In this document: in pieces, positions 24,060 through 34,184 of the stretch
How positions within the stretch are numbered: position 1 is the stretch's first letter
Layout of the letters: the number at the start of each line of letters is the position of its first letter
NCBI GenBank assembly: GCA_027494055.1
Contig: JAOSJO010000027.1
Coordinates: 62,001 to 126,000, forward strand
Source: Anaerolineae bacterium
GTDB lineage: Bacteria > Chloroflexota > Anaerolineae > Aggregatilineales > JAFGMM01
Direction of reading: 5' to 3'
Length of the DNA stretch: 64,000 nucleotides
Made by a program: the position numbers and the translations under genes
Notes under the pieces: model-generated
The model's input: the letters and a program-made list of their open reading frames with translations, nothing else
Told to the model about the DNA's origin: nothing
Database searches by the model: none

Positions 24060-25718
24060 TCAGGCCGGGCGCGCTTCTTGCCCGTTGCCCGCGCTGTCGG
24101 AGGCCAAACGCACCGTTGTCGTGTGCGCGCTCAGCGCGCGCCGGATCTCCGCCGCGGCCAGTTGCAGTATGTCGGCCATGTCTTGCGTGCCCTGCAGTTC
24201 GGCGCTGACCGCGCTGACCAGCCGCTCGCGCTCGGCGAGGCGCTGCGCATCTTCGGTGAGGCGTGCAGTTTCCAGCGACAGTTCAAGCCGGTTGACGACC
24301 GCCTGCGCCAGTTCGATGGCGTCGTCGCTCCAGTCCTCGCCTTCGCTGTTCGCCAGTTCGACCGCGCCGAGCGCGCGCCCGCGCAGGACAATCGGGACGG
24401 TGAGCACCTGGCGGTCGCCTTCCTGGCGCAGCGAGGCGCGCTGTTCGCTCGTAGCCGCGATCATGCCCGGCGACCAGGCGCCGGCTTTGCGCAGCGCGCC
24501 GTTCTGCCAGTCGAAGCCCAGGGTGTCCACCCCACGGTGGCCCAGATAGCGCGCCCAGGCCTCGCCGGTGAGCTGCCGATTCTGGCGCTCCACCTCGCGC
24601 GCGCGCGCCACGGCGTCGTCGAGCTGGCGCGCTTTCTCTGCCAACGTGCGCTGTGTGGCCTCGAACAGCCGGGTGTTCTCAACCGCCACCGCGAGCTGCT
24701 CCGCCAGGGCCAGGAGGTTAGGAATCTCGTCATCCGAGAAGGCGTCGGGGTCGGTGCTGTAGACCTCCAGCACGCCGATCACCCGGTCGGCGATGCGGAG
24801 CGGCGCGGCGAATTCAGCGCGCGCGTTGGACAGCAGGGGGTCTGCGGTGAAGAGGGGGTCGGTGTGGTCCGCCACGACCGGCTCGTTGACGAGCGCGGCG
24901 CGCCCGACCACGGTGCGCGAGTCAAGTTCCAGGTGATGCCCCTGCGCCAGCAGCCGCCGGCCGGCGCGCCCGGCGCTGGCGTGGAGGACGGCCCGCGTGC
25001 TGTCTTCGTCGATGAGGAATAGATTGACGTGACAGAAGCCAAAGTGCTGCCGGAGCAGCGCGGCGGCGTCGCGCAGCAGCGCTTCCAGCGACTGGTGGGT
25101 TGCGATGACCTGGCCGACGGCGCGGGTCGCGCGCAGGCGCGCCGAGACGTCTGTCGCGCGCCGGAGGGTCGCCTCCAGCCGGCCAACCGACAGGGCGAGC
25201 ACGATGAGCGTCGTGAGCAGCAGCGCCAGGGAGTAGGCGACTTCGCCCACCGGCTCGATGATGCGCGCAATCGCGCCCTGATCCTGGGCAATCGCGGTGA
25301 GGACCACCAGCGCACTGCCGGCGGCAAACACCAGAACCCCACCGCGAACGCCGAGGAGCGTGACGCCCAGAACCAGGCTCAGGGCGATGGGCAGCAGTGT
25401 GGTGGCCCCGGTACCAAAGCTATACAGGTTGACCGCCGCGCCAAGCAGAATCGTCGCCATGAAGAGGACGCTCGCCAGGCGCAGCCGCCCGCTCTGCACG
25501 AGGAACACGTTGACGACGGCGACGGCCCACACCGGCGTCAGAACCGCAACGACGGCGACCAGACTCTCGGTTGCGCGCACGAGCATCAGCGCCAGCACCG
25601 CGACGCTGACCACAAGGATGATGACGCCAACGGCCAGGAGGAGCCGCGCGCGCTCCTGGTCGACGGGATCGGCGTACTGGTATCGCACGCGATAGGGGTG
25701 AAAGCGGAACTCGTTCAT
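24060..25718 (-). CDS. membrane receptor: multi-TM N-terminus, GAF, GAF-like, no kinase domain
   Basis: An intact frame of 552 residues. Residues 25-185 carry six to seven transmembrane helices (AVGVIILVVSVAVLALMLV, and others), with no HAMP. A GAF domain follows (FCHVNLFLIDEDSTRAVLHA), then a coiled linker with RQNRQLTGEAWARYL, a second GAF-like module (VLTVPIVLRGRALGAVELA) and the terminal motif VSAELQGTQDMADILQLA. I chose the ATG at 25718 because GAGGA lies 8 bases upstream; a TTG at 25733 is possible but less likely. It is one of three consecutive receptors with the same N-terminal plan (here, 25730-27427 and 27424-29104), which suggests tandem duplication. Confidence 0.9.
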   Translation of the reverse strand: MNEFRFHPYRVRYQYADPVDQERARLLLAVGVIILVVSVAVLALMLVRATESLVAVVAVLTPVWAVAVVNVFLVQSGRLRLASVLFMATILLGAAVNLYSFGTGATTLLPIALSLVLGVTLLGVRGGVLVFAAGSALVVLTAIAQDQGAIARIIEPVGEVAYSLALLLTTLIVLALSVGRLEATLRRATDVSARLRATRAVGQVIATHQSLEALLRDAAALLRQHFGFCHVNLFLIDEDSTRAVLHASAGRAGRRLLAQGHHLELDSRTVVGRAALVNEPVVADHTDPLFTADPLLSNARAEFAAPLRIADRVIGVLEVYSTDPDAFSDDEIPNLLALAEQLAVAVENTRLFEATQRTLAEKARQLDDAVARAREVERQNRQLTGEAWARYLGHRGVDTLGFDWQNGALRKAGAWSPGMIAATSEQRASLRQEGDRQVLTVPIVLRGRALGAVELANSEGEDWSDDAIELAQAVVNRLELSLETARLTEDAQRLAERERLVSAVSAELQGTQDMADILQLAAAEIRRALSAHTTTVRLASDSAGNGQEARPA

Positions 25719-25729
25719 GGCATCCGTCC

Positions 25730-27427
25730 TCAATCCCCGCGTTCGCCGTTGCTGTCGTCTGGCTGGTCGTGCGCGAACAGGGTATCGGTGTGGCGCAGCC
25801 CCAGGCGGATGGCGGCGTGCTCCGCGCCGAGGGTGCGCCCAAGCTGGCTCACCGCCACCGAGAGCATGTCGGCGACCGTCGCCTGGCCCTGGAGCGCGCC
25901 GGCGATCTCGCCAAGCCGGTACTCGCGCTGGGCCTGACGCTGCGATTGCTCGACCAGACGCACGTTCTGCGCGGTGAGCGCGAGCCGCGTGGCGACGGCC
26001 TGGACGACTTCCAGCGCGTCACTGGAGGCGGTCGCGGCGTCGAGTTCGACCTCAAGCGCGCCGATGATCTCGCCGCCCAACTGCACTGGCGCCGAGATAA
26101 GGCGGCGGTCGCCCTCCTCGTGCGCGACGGCGCGGCTCTCACGCACGGCGCGGATGAGCGCCGGCGTCCAGGCAGTGTCGGCGTGCGTCTGGTCGCGGTC
26201 GAGGGTGACGCCGATGACCTCCTGCTCAAGCGTTTCCAGGTACTCGTCCCAGGCCTGACGGGTCAGCCGGCGGTTCAGGCGCTCGACTTCGGCAAGGTTT
26301 GCCTGCGCTTCCTTGAGCAGCATCTGGCTCTCTTCGGCGCGGCGCTGCTGCTCGGCGAAGAGCCGGGCGTTTTCGATAGCGACCGCCAACTGGTTCGCCG
26401 TCACGCGCAGGGCTTCAACGTCATCGGGGGGGAGCGCTGTGGCGTGCTTGCCGTGCACATCCAGCACGCCGGTGAGGCGCTCGCCAATCGTCAGGGGCAG
26501 CCCCAACTGCGCCTGGGTGTCGGGGAACAGCCGGTACCGGTGGAGCGGGTCGCCCTCAAGCACGAGCAACGGCTCGCCGGTGGCCGCCACCTGGCCGACG
26601 ACGCTCTGCGAGCCGACCTCCAGACGGTGCCGCCGGTCGAGCAGCGCCTGGCCGATGTCGCCGGTGCTGGCTTGCAGGTCGGCAAATGCCCCCGCCTCGT
26701 CGATCAGGTAAATCTGCACGTGGTAGAGGTTCGGGAACTGCTCGCGGATCTGGTCCACAAGCTGGCCCAACATCACCTCCAGGTCCAGCGTTGCGGCGGC
26801 GATCTGGCTGATCCGGGCGGTCGCGCGGAGGCGGCGGGCGGTCGCGATGGCCTCTCTCAGGGCGGCGTTGTGGTCTATGGAGAAGTACCAGAGCGCGACG
26901 GCGTCAACCAGCAGCGTTGACGCGCCGACGACGACCAGGTCAAACGTGACTTCCTGGGTTGTGAGCACGCCGGCCTTCTGGAGTTGGTCGATGATCAGGA
27001 TGGTGACCGTACACGCTACGGCCCAGACTCCGACCTCGGTAGTGCTCAGCAGCGCCGAAGCCAGCACGACGACGATGGCGACAGCGAGCACAGCGCCACG
27101 GTCCGCGCCGGTCGAGGCGATGAAGAGGGACACGGCCAGGAAATAGGCCAGCGTGATCGCCCGGCTGGCCGCGCGCAGCCGGCCTGTCTGGACCAGGATG
27201 TAGCTTGCGATGGCCCCCGACCACGCGATCACGGCGCTCAGGAAGGGGACGGTCATCTCGGACACGTCCTGCGCCTGCGTGGTGTTGAAGATCAGCAGCG
27301 CAGCGCCGACAACGACGAAGGTCGCGCCAATAATCAGCAGGGCGCGCGCCTTGCGCCGGTCGGGCTGGCTCTCGTAGGGGTAGCGGATGGCGGCCAGCCG
27401 CCCCACCCCGCGCTGTAGCGTGTTCAT
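25730..27427 (-). CDS. membrane receptor: multi-TM N-terminus, GAF, GAF-like, no kinase domain
   Basis: An intact frame of 565 residues. It has about six transmembrane helices (for example LLIIGATFVVVGAALLIF), then GAF (LYHVQIYLIDEAGAFADLQA), the linker LNRRLTRQAWDEYL and a second GAF-like module (ISAPVQLGGEIIGALEVEL). The terminal motif is IAGALQGQATVADMLSVA, followed by a short polar tail. The N-terminal sequence (AAIRYPYESQPDRRKARAL) parallels that of the receptor at 24060-25718 (VRYQYADPVDQERARLL), so they are paralogues. It overlaps the upstream receptor gene by four bases and is followed by the next one after 11 bases. Confidence 0.9.
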   Translation of the reverse strand: MNTLQRGVGRLAAIRYPYESQPDRRKARALLIIGATFVVVGAALLIFNTTQAQDVSEMTVPFLSAVIAWSGAIASYILVQTGRLRAASRAITLAYFLAVSLFIASTGADRGAVLAVAIVVVLASALLSTTEVGVWAVACTVTILIIDQLQKAGVLTTQEVTFDLVVVGASTLLVDAVALWYFSIDHNAALREAIATARRLRATARISQIAAATLDLEVMLGQLVDQIREQFPNLYHVQIYLIDEAGAFADLQASTGDIGQALLDRRHRLEVGSQSVVGQVAATGEPLLVLEGDPLHRYRLFPDTQAQLGLPLTIGERLTGVLDVHGKHATALPPDDVEALRVTANQLAVAIENARLFAEQQRRAEESQMLLKEAQANLAEVERLNRRLTRQAWDEYLETLEQEVIGVTLDRDQTHADTAWTPALIRAVRESRAVAHEEGDRRLISAPVQLGGEIIGALEVELDAATASSDALEVVQAVATRLALTAQNVRLVEQSQRQAQREYRLGEIAGALQGQATVADMLSVAVSQLGRTLGAEHAAIRLGLRHTDTLFAHDQPDDSNGERGD

Positions 27428-29104
27428 GCGCCACCTCCGTCGTGCAGGCGCTCGCGGGCCGGCAGCCCGATGCGCACCGAGACGCGCGGCGCGCCCAGCG
27501 TGTCGCGCAGCCCCTCGGCGGCAGAGACGAGCACGCCTTCCAGGTCGGTCGCGGTCTGCAGGCGCGCGCCGATTTCGTTCACCTGCACCTCGCGATCCGC
27601 GATGCGGCGCGTCTCGAAGAGGAGGCGGTTGCTCTCCGCCGCGAGGCCGAAGCGGTCGGTGATCTGGCTGAGCACGCCCAGTTCCTGTTCGGAGGGGAGG
27701 CGCTCCAGCTCGAACTCCATCGCGCCGACCACCTCGCCGCCGACCCGGATTGGCACAGCGACCACGTTGGCTGTGCCCGACACATCCTTGACGACCGCGC
27801 CCTGCTCTAGCGCCGCATCGAGCGCGGGCGTCCAGCCTTCGTAGCGCAGGGTGGTCATGCTCTGCAGGTCGAGTTGCAGCACCTGTCCGCTGCCCACGCT
27901 TTGGAGATATTGCCGCCAGGATTGCATCGCTTCGTGCGTCTGCTGGCGCCGTGTGCGCGCGGCGCGCGCCTCCGCCTCAGCGAGCCGGCGTTCGGCCTGC
28001 TGCGCCCGCTTGCGCGCCTCCGCGATTATCTCCGTGCGCACCACGGCGACGGCGATCAGGTCAGCGACAGGTTGGAGCAGTTCGGCGTCGGCAGGGGAAA
28101 AGGCGTTGGGCGTGAGGCTCTGCAATTCGATCACGCCGGTGAGGGCGTCGCCGACGAGGAGCGGCAGCGCGAGCACGGCGCGGGTGTTGGCGAAGAGTTC
28201 GCCGTCGGACCGTGAGGGCTGGAACAGGGTATCGCGCACCAGCACAGGGCGGCGCTCTGCGACGACCCGCCCCAGGATGCTCCCGCCGTACAGCGGGGGG
28301 CGCTTGAGACGGGTGCGTGATCTCGCGCCAACCCTCGTCACTGGAGCAAACCCCGACAACGCGCTCGCCTTCTATGAGGTAGATGCGCACATGGTCGAAC
28401 CGGGTCGCGTGCTCCATGAGCAGGTCGATGGCCTGATCGACGAGCCAGGGCACCTCCACCGCAGAGACAAGCCGCGCGCTGATCTGGCTCGTGAGCGCCA
28501 TGCTTGTCAGGCGTTCCTCGGCGCGTTGTGTCGCCCGGCGCAGGTTGGAGACCAGCCCTGCAGCGGTCGCGAACGCGATCAAAGCAGCAAAGGCCGCAAA
28601 AAACGCCGGCAGGAGCGAACCCGCCTCTTCGCCGGTCACCGTCAGCAATCCGGTGTTCTCGGCCCAGAGGTGCGCGGTCGCGTAGACGGATGCGCCAATT
28701 GTGTACAGCAGGCTGATATACCAGCGGGCGATGATCGCGACAAACAGCACTGACACGACAAGGTCGGCGCCAACTGATGCCGAGAGCGGCTGCGGCCACA
28801 TGAAGATCACCAGGCCGACGAAGATGCCCAGCGTGACCAGGTTTGCCGCCGCCTCCATGTGTCCCCGGCGCAACAGGGTCCAGCCCGCCGCGCTGAACAC
28901 ACCGATGCCGACGAAAACCGCCCACAACAGCAGGTTGTCTGCAATGGTACCCTGGGCGAGAGCAAGCACGACGCTCTGGATGAGCGCAAGGACAAGGGCG
29001 ACGCCGATCACCACCAGGACCAGGCCAATCTGCATGGCCCGGTTGCGCTCAGCGCCGGCCGGGTACTGGGAGAGGTTCAGCCACTGGCTGAGGCGTTCGT
29101 TCAT
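27424..29104 (-). CDS. membrane receptor: multi-TM N-terminus, GAF, GAF-like, no kinase domain
   Basis: About 560 residues with one frame change near 28310. Six transmembrane helices (for example MQIGLVLVVIGVALVLALI) lead into a GAF domain (FDHVRIYLIEGERVVGVCS; AVLALPLLVGDALTGVIELQ). The conserved linker is modified to THEAMQSWRQYL. A second GAF-like module (VVAVPIRVGGEVVGAMEFEL) and the terminal motif IGARLQTATDLEGVLVSA follow. Its ATG overlaps the stop of the five-PAS gene (ATGA), and its stop overlaps the next receptor's ATG in the same way. Confidence 0.88.
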
Positions 29105-32011
29105 GCGTCCCTCCCGTTATCCTGTGAGACGCGCAGGCATGCGCGCGCCCGCCGCGCGCCCAATGCCTGGCCCAGCTCGCGCATGGTGACGTGCAGCATG
29201 GCCTCCAGGTCGGTGTGTTCCTGGAGCTGGCCGGCAACCCGGTTCAGCAGTTCCTCGCTGGCGGCGCGCTGGCGCGCCACCTCGAACAGGCGCGCGTTTT
29301 CGATGGCGACGGCAATCTGGTTTGCCATGGTCTGCAGGGCGGCGATGTCCTCATCGGAGAAGGCCGCCGGCGCGGTGCTCTGGATCGTCAGCGCGCCGAT
29401 GACGCGCGCGCGCGCGATCAGGGGCAGCGCCATCTCCGAGCGGGTTTCGGGCAGGAGCGGGTTCTCGAAGCGCACGGCTTCGTCGCCGATGTCGAGGGCG
29501 ACGCGGGCTTTGGCGTTGGCGACGCACCACCCGATCATCGACTCGCCACCGACCTCGAGCTTGTGATGGCGCGCCAGCATGGCGCGCCCCGCTTCGCCGG
29601 TGCCGGCGCGCAGCACCGCCCACTGGCCGGGTTCGCCGTCTGGCTGCCCGTTCTGGTCCACGAGGAAGAAGCCGACGTAGTACAGGTCAAAGCGCTCGCG
29701 GATGAGGTCCACGACGCGCTGTTGCAGCGCTTCCAGATCGAGGAGGGCATTCGCGACTTCAGACACTTCTGCGCCCGCCTGGAGCTGGAGGCTGCGCCGC
29801 TCCAGGGTGTTCAGCAGTTGCTGGCGCTCGGTGATGTCACGCGACAGGCCAAGCACGCCAGTGACACGGTCCTGCGCGTCGCGCAGCGGGGTCTTGAACG
29901 TGTGGAAGACGTGCACCTCGCCGTCAATGGTCGCCGGGTCATTGGGGTTGACGAGCGTCTCGCCGCGCTCAAGGACGGCGGTGTCGTCCGCGCGGAAGCC
30001 GCGGATGTTCTTTTTCGGGATTGCCGAAGACCAGTTCTTCGGGGAAGCCCAGCTCCAGGTCGTCTTTGCCGATCACGTCGTCCGGCCTCATGTGCAGCGC
30101 GTCGGCGTAGCCCTGGTTGACCAGGGTGTAGCGGAACGCCTGGTCCTTGACGAAAATCCAGTCTGGCGTGGCGTCCAGCACGGAACGCAGCAGCCGCTCA
30201 TTGCGCCGCACTTCCGGACAGCAGTTGTTCGCGCTCCGCTTCGGCCTGCTTGCGGGCGGTCACGTCGCGGCCAATGCCGACCAACCCGACCACCCTGCCG
30301 GCCGCGTCTTTGACCGGCGCTTTGGTGGTCTGAAACCAGCGCGTTTCGCCTGTCGCCGCGTCCACGACGACCTCTTCGCGGTCGATCAACGGCTCACCCG
30401 ACTGCATGATGGCCTGTTCGTCGGCGAAGTACTGCTCGGCGAGTTCCCTGGGATGAAAGTCGAAGTCGGTCTTGCCGATCATGGCGTCGAGCGAGGGGGC
30501 GCCGAGTTGCCTGGTGAGCGCCGCATTGCCCATCGCGAACCGGCTCTCGGCGTCTTTGGCGTAGATCACGTCGGGCAGGGTGTCGATGAGGGTGCGCAGG
30601 AGATTGCGTTCGTTCGCCAGTGCCTCTTCCGCCCGCTTGCGCTCGGTGAGGTCGCGGCCAATGCCGACCAGGCCGATCACGTTGCCGCTGGCGTCGCGGA
30701 ATGGCGCCTTCGTGGTCAGAATCCAGATTTCTTCTCCATCCGCGCCCAGGGCGCGCTCCTCGTGGGTGACGGGCTCGCCGGACTGGATGACGTGCAGGTC
30801 ATCCGCCCGGAAACTGTCTGCCATCTCGCGAGGGTAGTAATCGTAGTCCGTCTTGCCGAGGGTGTCTTCGATGCGCGCCTCGCCCAGCAGGCGCGCGTGG
30901 ATGTCGTTGATAAGAAGGAAGCGGCTTTCGGCGTCCTTGACGTAAACGATGTCGGGCAGGGCGTCGACGAGGGTGCGCAGGAGGTTGCGCTCCTCGGCGA
31001 GTTGTTCCTCCATCTGTTTGCGGTTCGTGATATCGTGGTTGATGCCAATGATGCCGACGACATTGCCCTGGCTGTCGCGGAAGGGGACCTTGGTGGTGGA
31101 CAGCCAGCGCCGGTTGCCCTCAGGGTCTACGGACGGTTCCTCGTAGTTCAGGCGCGCCTCGCCCGTTTGGAGAATCCGCTGTTCGTCGGCGAAGTACTGC
31201 TCTGCGAGTTCGGCCTCGAAGAAGTCGAAATCGGACCGGCCAACGACCTCGGCCTCGGTCGCCGCGCCCAGGAGCCGGCGGTGCGCCTCGTTGTCGAGGA
31301 TGATGCGGCTTTCGGCGTCTTTGACAAAGACGTTGTCGGGCAGGCTGTCGATCAGCGCGCGCAGGAGGCTGCGCTCGGCCTCAAGCGCGGTGGTGCGCTC
31401 GCGGACGAGCGTCTCCAGCTCGGTGTGCGATGCCACAAGGGCCTGCTCGGTTGCCTTCTGCGCGGTCACGTCCTGCGCGACGACCACGACGCCGGTGACG
31501 TTGCCTTCTGCGTCGAAGGTTGGGACCTTGTCGGTCTGGATCCAGCGCGTTTCGCCTTCCGGCGAGCGGAGCGCTTCGACAATCCCCAGCTTTGGCTGCG
31601 CTGAGTTGATGACTTCCAGGTCGTCCTGGTGGTATTGTTCGGCGTCGGCCCTGTCGTGGAGGTCATAAACCGACCGGCCCTCGACTTCCGCGACCGTCCG
31701 GCCCATCGCCGCCGCAGCGGCCTCGTTGAGCCGCAGGATGCGGTTTTCGGTGTCCTTGTACCAGATCAGCGCCGGCGCGGCGTCAAAGATCGCCGCGTAG
31801 TCGGCGTGCTGCCGGCGGTGTGTTTCTGTCTCGGCGGCCTGCTGCTGGAGGGTGTCCGCAAGGCGCGCGAGGGCCGCGTTAAGCCGCGCCGCGCCCGGCG
31901 TCTCCTCCAAAAAATCGCGCGGCGCTCAAGGTCGCCGCTTGCCAGGGCCTCCAGCGCGTCGCTCACGCTGGCGAGCGTGGCCTCCAGGTCATGGTGCTGT
32001 GGTCCACTCAT
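29101..32011 (-). CDS. soluble sensor: five PAS/PAC modules plus GAF, no kinase domain
   Basis: About 970 residues after bridging frame changes near 31912 (one T short), 30215 and 30018 (one A too many). Five PAS modules follow one another (IFDAAPALIWYKDTENRI; LIDSLPDNVFVKDAESRI; LVDALPDIVYVKDAESRF; LIDTLPDVIYAKDAESRF; VLDATPDWIFVKDQAFRY), each with a PAC tail such as GLVGIGRDLTERKRAEE. A GAF domain follows (YYVGFFLVDQNGQPDGEPG; RSEMALPLIA), and the shared terminal motif VAGQLQEHTDLEAMLHVT ends it. PAS2 to PAS4 are very alike, which points to internal duplication. There are no transmembrane segments. GGGAG precedes the ATG at 32011. No HisKA or HATPase is found. Confidence 0.87.
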
Positions 32012-32088
32012 GGCTCACTCCCTACCACCGCAGGGCGGGGGCAAAGCCCGCACGCCGGCCGGGTTCCGGGCGCCCGCCGGTTCGCTGG

Positions 32089-32547
32089 CTATTTCCACTC
32101 CCATACCGCTTCGCCGGCCAGCACTCTGCGTATCTGTTCGGGGAAGCGGTCGGGATCAAGGGGCTTGCCCAGGAAGCCATCGAAGCCGGCGCGCTGCGCC
32201 TTCTGCATCTGCTCCTCGCTGGCCTCGGCAGTGACGGCGACGACCAGGGTGTCGCGCAGGCGCGTGTTGGCGCGCACTTTCTTGAGCGCCTGGTACCCGT
32301 CTTCGTAGGGCAGCCGGATGTCCATCAGGATCAGGTCGATGCGCGGCAGGGTGTCGGCGAACTGGACGACCTGCCAGCCGGAGGTCTTCCACTCGCAACT
32401 GTGGACGCCCATGAAGGCCAACATGCGCGCGATGAGGACGAAATTCGGGACGTTGTCCTCAACCACCAGCACGTGGGCCTCGCTGGGGTCGATGGGTTCG
32501 CGTCGGCGCGCCATGAGTACGGGCGTGGTCTCGTCAGCTTCGGGCAT
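32089..32547 (-). CDS. stand-alone response-regulator receiver protein
   Basis: A 152-residue protein with a 20-residue polar start and one receiver domain: E30/D31, phospho-acceptor D76 (LILMDIRLP), T106 and K128 (FLGKPLD). No output domain is attached, so it is a CheY-like carrier or relay. The first ATG of a plausible length (32547) overlaps the preceding receiver gene by 14 bases. It lies 77 bases before the five-PAS gene. Confidence 0.92.
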   Translation of the reverse strand: MPEADETTPVLMARRREPIDPSEAHVLVVEDNVPNFVLIARMLAFMGVHSCEWKTSGWQVVQFADTLPRIDLILMDIRLPYEDGYQALKKVRANTRLRDTLVVAVTAEASEEQMQKAQRAGFDGFLGKPLDPDRFPEQIRRVLAGEAVWEWK

Positions 32548-32923
32548 GTCCCCTGCTCCCCAGGTAGTTCCTGATCTGGTCTGGCAACTTGTCGATGTCA
32601 ATCGGCTTGGCGATGAAGCCGTCGCAGCCGGCTTTCTTGGCCTGTTCCAGGTGCTCTTGCATGACGTTGGCGGTGAGCGCGACGATGGGGATGTGCTGGA
32701 GTTCTTTGAACTCGCGGAGCTTGACCGTCGCCGTGAGTCCGTCCATCTCCGGCAGGTTGATGTCCATCAGGATCACATCGGGGACCTCCCGCCGGGCGGC
32801 TGCGATGCCCTCGGTGGCGGTCCCGGCCTCGATGACCGTGATGCCCTCGGCCATGAGGACGCGCTTGACCAGCAGACGGTTCTCGTAGTGGTCTTCAATG
32901 TAGAGCACGCGGGGTTCTGCCAT
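32534..32923 (-). CDS. stand-alone response-regulator receiver protein, first gene of the sensory cluster
   Basis: A 129-residue CheY-like protein: E10/D11, phospho-acceptor D54 (VILMDINLP), T84 and K106 (FIAKPID). No output domain. It resembles the receiver of the kinase at 6920-8203 more than the neighbouring receiver (shared YIEDD/YIEDH start and KPIDIDKL segment). As the first gene of the minus-strand cluster it should lie closest to the cluster's promoter. Only a weak candidate can be read upstream (TTAACC, 16 bases, TATGCT at 33030-33003). Confidence 0.92.
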   Translation of the reverse strand: MAEPRVLYIEDHYENRLLVKRVLMAEGITVIEAGTATEGIAAARREVPDVILMDINLPEMDGLTATVKLREFKELQHIPIVALTANVMQEHLEQAKKAGCDGFIAKPIDIDKLPDQIRNYLGSRGHARS

Positions 32924-33109
32924 GAAACTTGCTCCCACCAGGAAGATGCGCAGAATAATTGCCAAAGAGTTAGCTTAGCGTGAACTCCCGTCAACAAAGT
33001 TTAGCATAAGAATCATCCATAAAAGGTTAAGGTTTTGTAATATCTTGATTATTGGGCTTTGGTTCGACTTCGGTTAGTAAAGCGTTTGTCACTGCGCCCA
33101 GCCCGCCAG

Positions 33110-33138
33110 TTGGAACGCAGCTTGCCGTGTGTTACAAT
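33110..33138 (+). promoter_or_regulatory. candidate promoter upstream of the PIG-L gene
   Basis: TTGGAA (33110-33115), 17 bases, TACAAT (33133-33138). It would leave a leader of about 145 bases before the ATG at 33291. Confidence 0.6.
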
Positions 33139-33147
33139 GGCGCGCAC

Positions 33148-33175
33148 TTCGACACTCGCGCCTCGCCTCTATAAT
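33148..33175 (+). promoter_or_regulatory. second candidate promoter upstream of the PIG-L gene
   Basis: TTCGAC (33148-33153), 16 bases and a perfect TATAAT (33170-33175). It may work in tandem with the site at 33110-33138. Confidence 0.5.
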
Positions 33176-33290
33176 AAATGAAAAATGGATTTTCCGCAAT
33201 GGCAGACAAGCATCTCAACAATATTCTATCAAGAGCGTATGTAAAGAATCAATGTCCTGCAACGTTTGACGGAAAGCGTGGATTTCCCCA

Positions 33291-34129
33291 ATGAACGACA
33301 ACACGCCCGACATGGCAACCTTCATCCCCAGGCGCGCGATGGTGATCGCCGCCCACCCCGACGACATTGAGTTCGGCCCGGCGGGGACGGTCGCGCGCTG
33401 GACGCGCGGCGGTGCGAAGGTGAGTTACGTGCTGTGCACCGACGGCGACGGCGGCATCACCACCCCGGCGTAACGCGCGCACAGGCCGCCGAAATCCGCC
33501 GCGCGGAGCAGGTGGCCGCCGCGCGCGTGCTCGGTGTGGCGGAGGTGATCTTCCTCGGATATCCGGACGGGCTGGTGTTCAACACGCTTGAGCTGCGCCG
33601 CAAGCTGGTCTACCAGATCCGCCGCTTCAAGCCAGAGGCGTTGATGACCAACGACCCGACCGTGCTCTTCGCCAGCGACACGTACATCAACCACCCGGAC
33701 CACCGCGCGGTGGGGCTGGCCGCGCTCGACGCCGTCTTTCCCGCCGCCGGGATGCCGCTCGTGTTCCCGGAGATGGCCGAGGAGGGCGTCGCGGCGCACT
33801 GCACGCCCTACATCTTCGTCTCGACGTGGGGCGAGGGGGCGAACACCTATATCGATGTCTCCGACACCATCGACCTGAAGATCTGCGCGTTGCAGGCGCA
33901 CGTGAGCCAGGTGGGCGGGCGCGACATTGGCGTGCGCATCCGTGAGAGCGCCGCCGAGCGCGGCAAGAGCCAGGGAATCCCGTTCGCTGAGACGTTTCGC
34001 GTTATCAGCCTGCCGTGGGGGCGCGAGGAGAACCAGCACGTGCCGCCCGCGCCCGCCGACGCGGCTGAACCGTGCGCGGAGGTAGGCGGCGAGCCGGTCG
34101 TGATCCGGCTCAACAACGAAGGGCAGTAA
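33291..34129 (+). CDS. PIG-L family deacetylase
   Basis: About 279 residues with one frame change near 33468, where a CCCC run is one base short of the frame needed for TTPGVTRAQ. The LmbE/PIG-L zinc-binding signature AAHPDDIEF lies near residue 20. The second conserved block is RRAEQVAAARVLGVAEVIFLG, and the later histidine motif HPDHRAVG is present. These enzymes remove N-acetyl groups from GlcNAc-containing substrates such as GlcNAc-inositol or bacillithiol precursors; the substrate here is unknown. It is followed by a hypothetical gene 55 bases downstream. Confidence 0.88.
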
Positions 34130-34184
34130 GGCCGGCGCGGCGTGCGCGGCGCGCCGGACCTTCTCAACACGTCAGGTTTGCCAC

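Larger units (their letters stand above)
32924..33290. other. AT-rich divergent promoter region
   Basis: This 367-bp region separates the sensory cluster (minus) from the PIG-L operon (plus). Its 33000-33060 part is much richer in A and T than the surroundings. No gene is seen. Plus-strand promoters can be read (see 33110-33138 and 33148-33175); for the minus strand only a weak match exists near 33003-33030. Confidence 0.6.

Noticed and set aside
14115..32011. Receptors as kinases broken by frameshift
   Set aside because: In each case the reading ends at a natural stop next to or overlapping the following start, and no HisKA or HATPase remnants lie between the genes.
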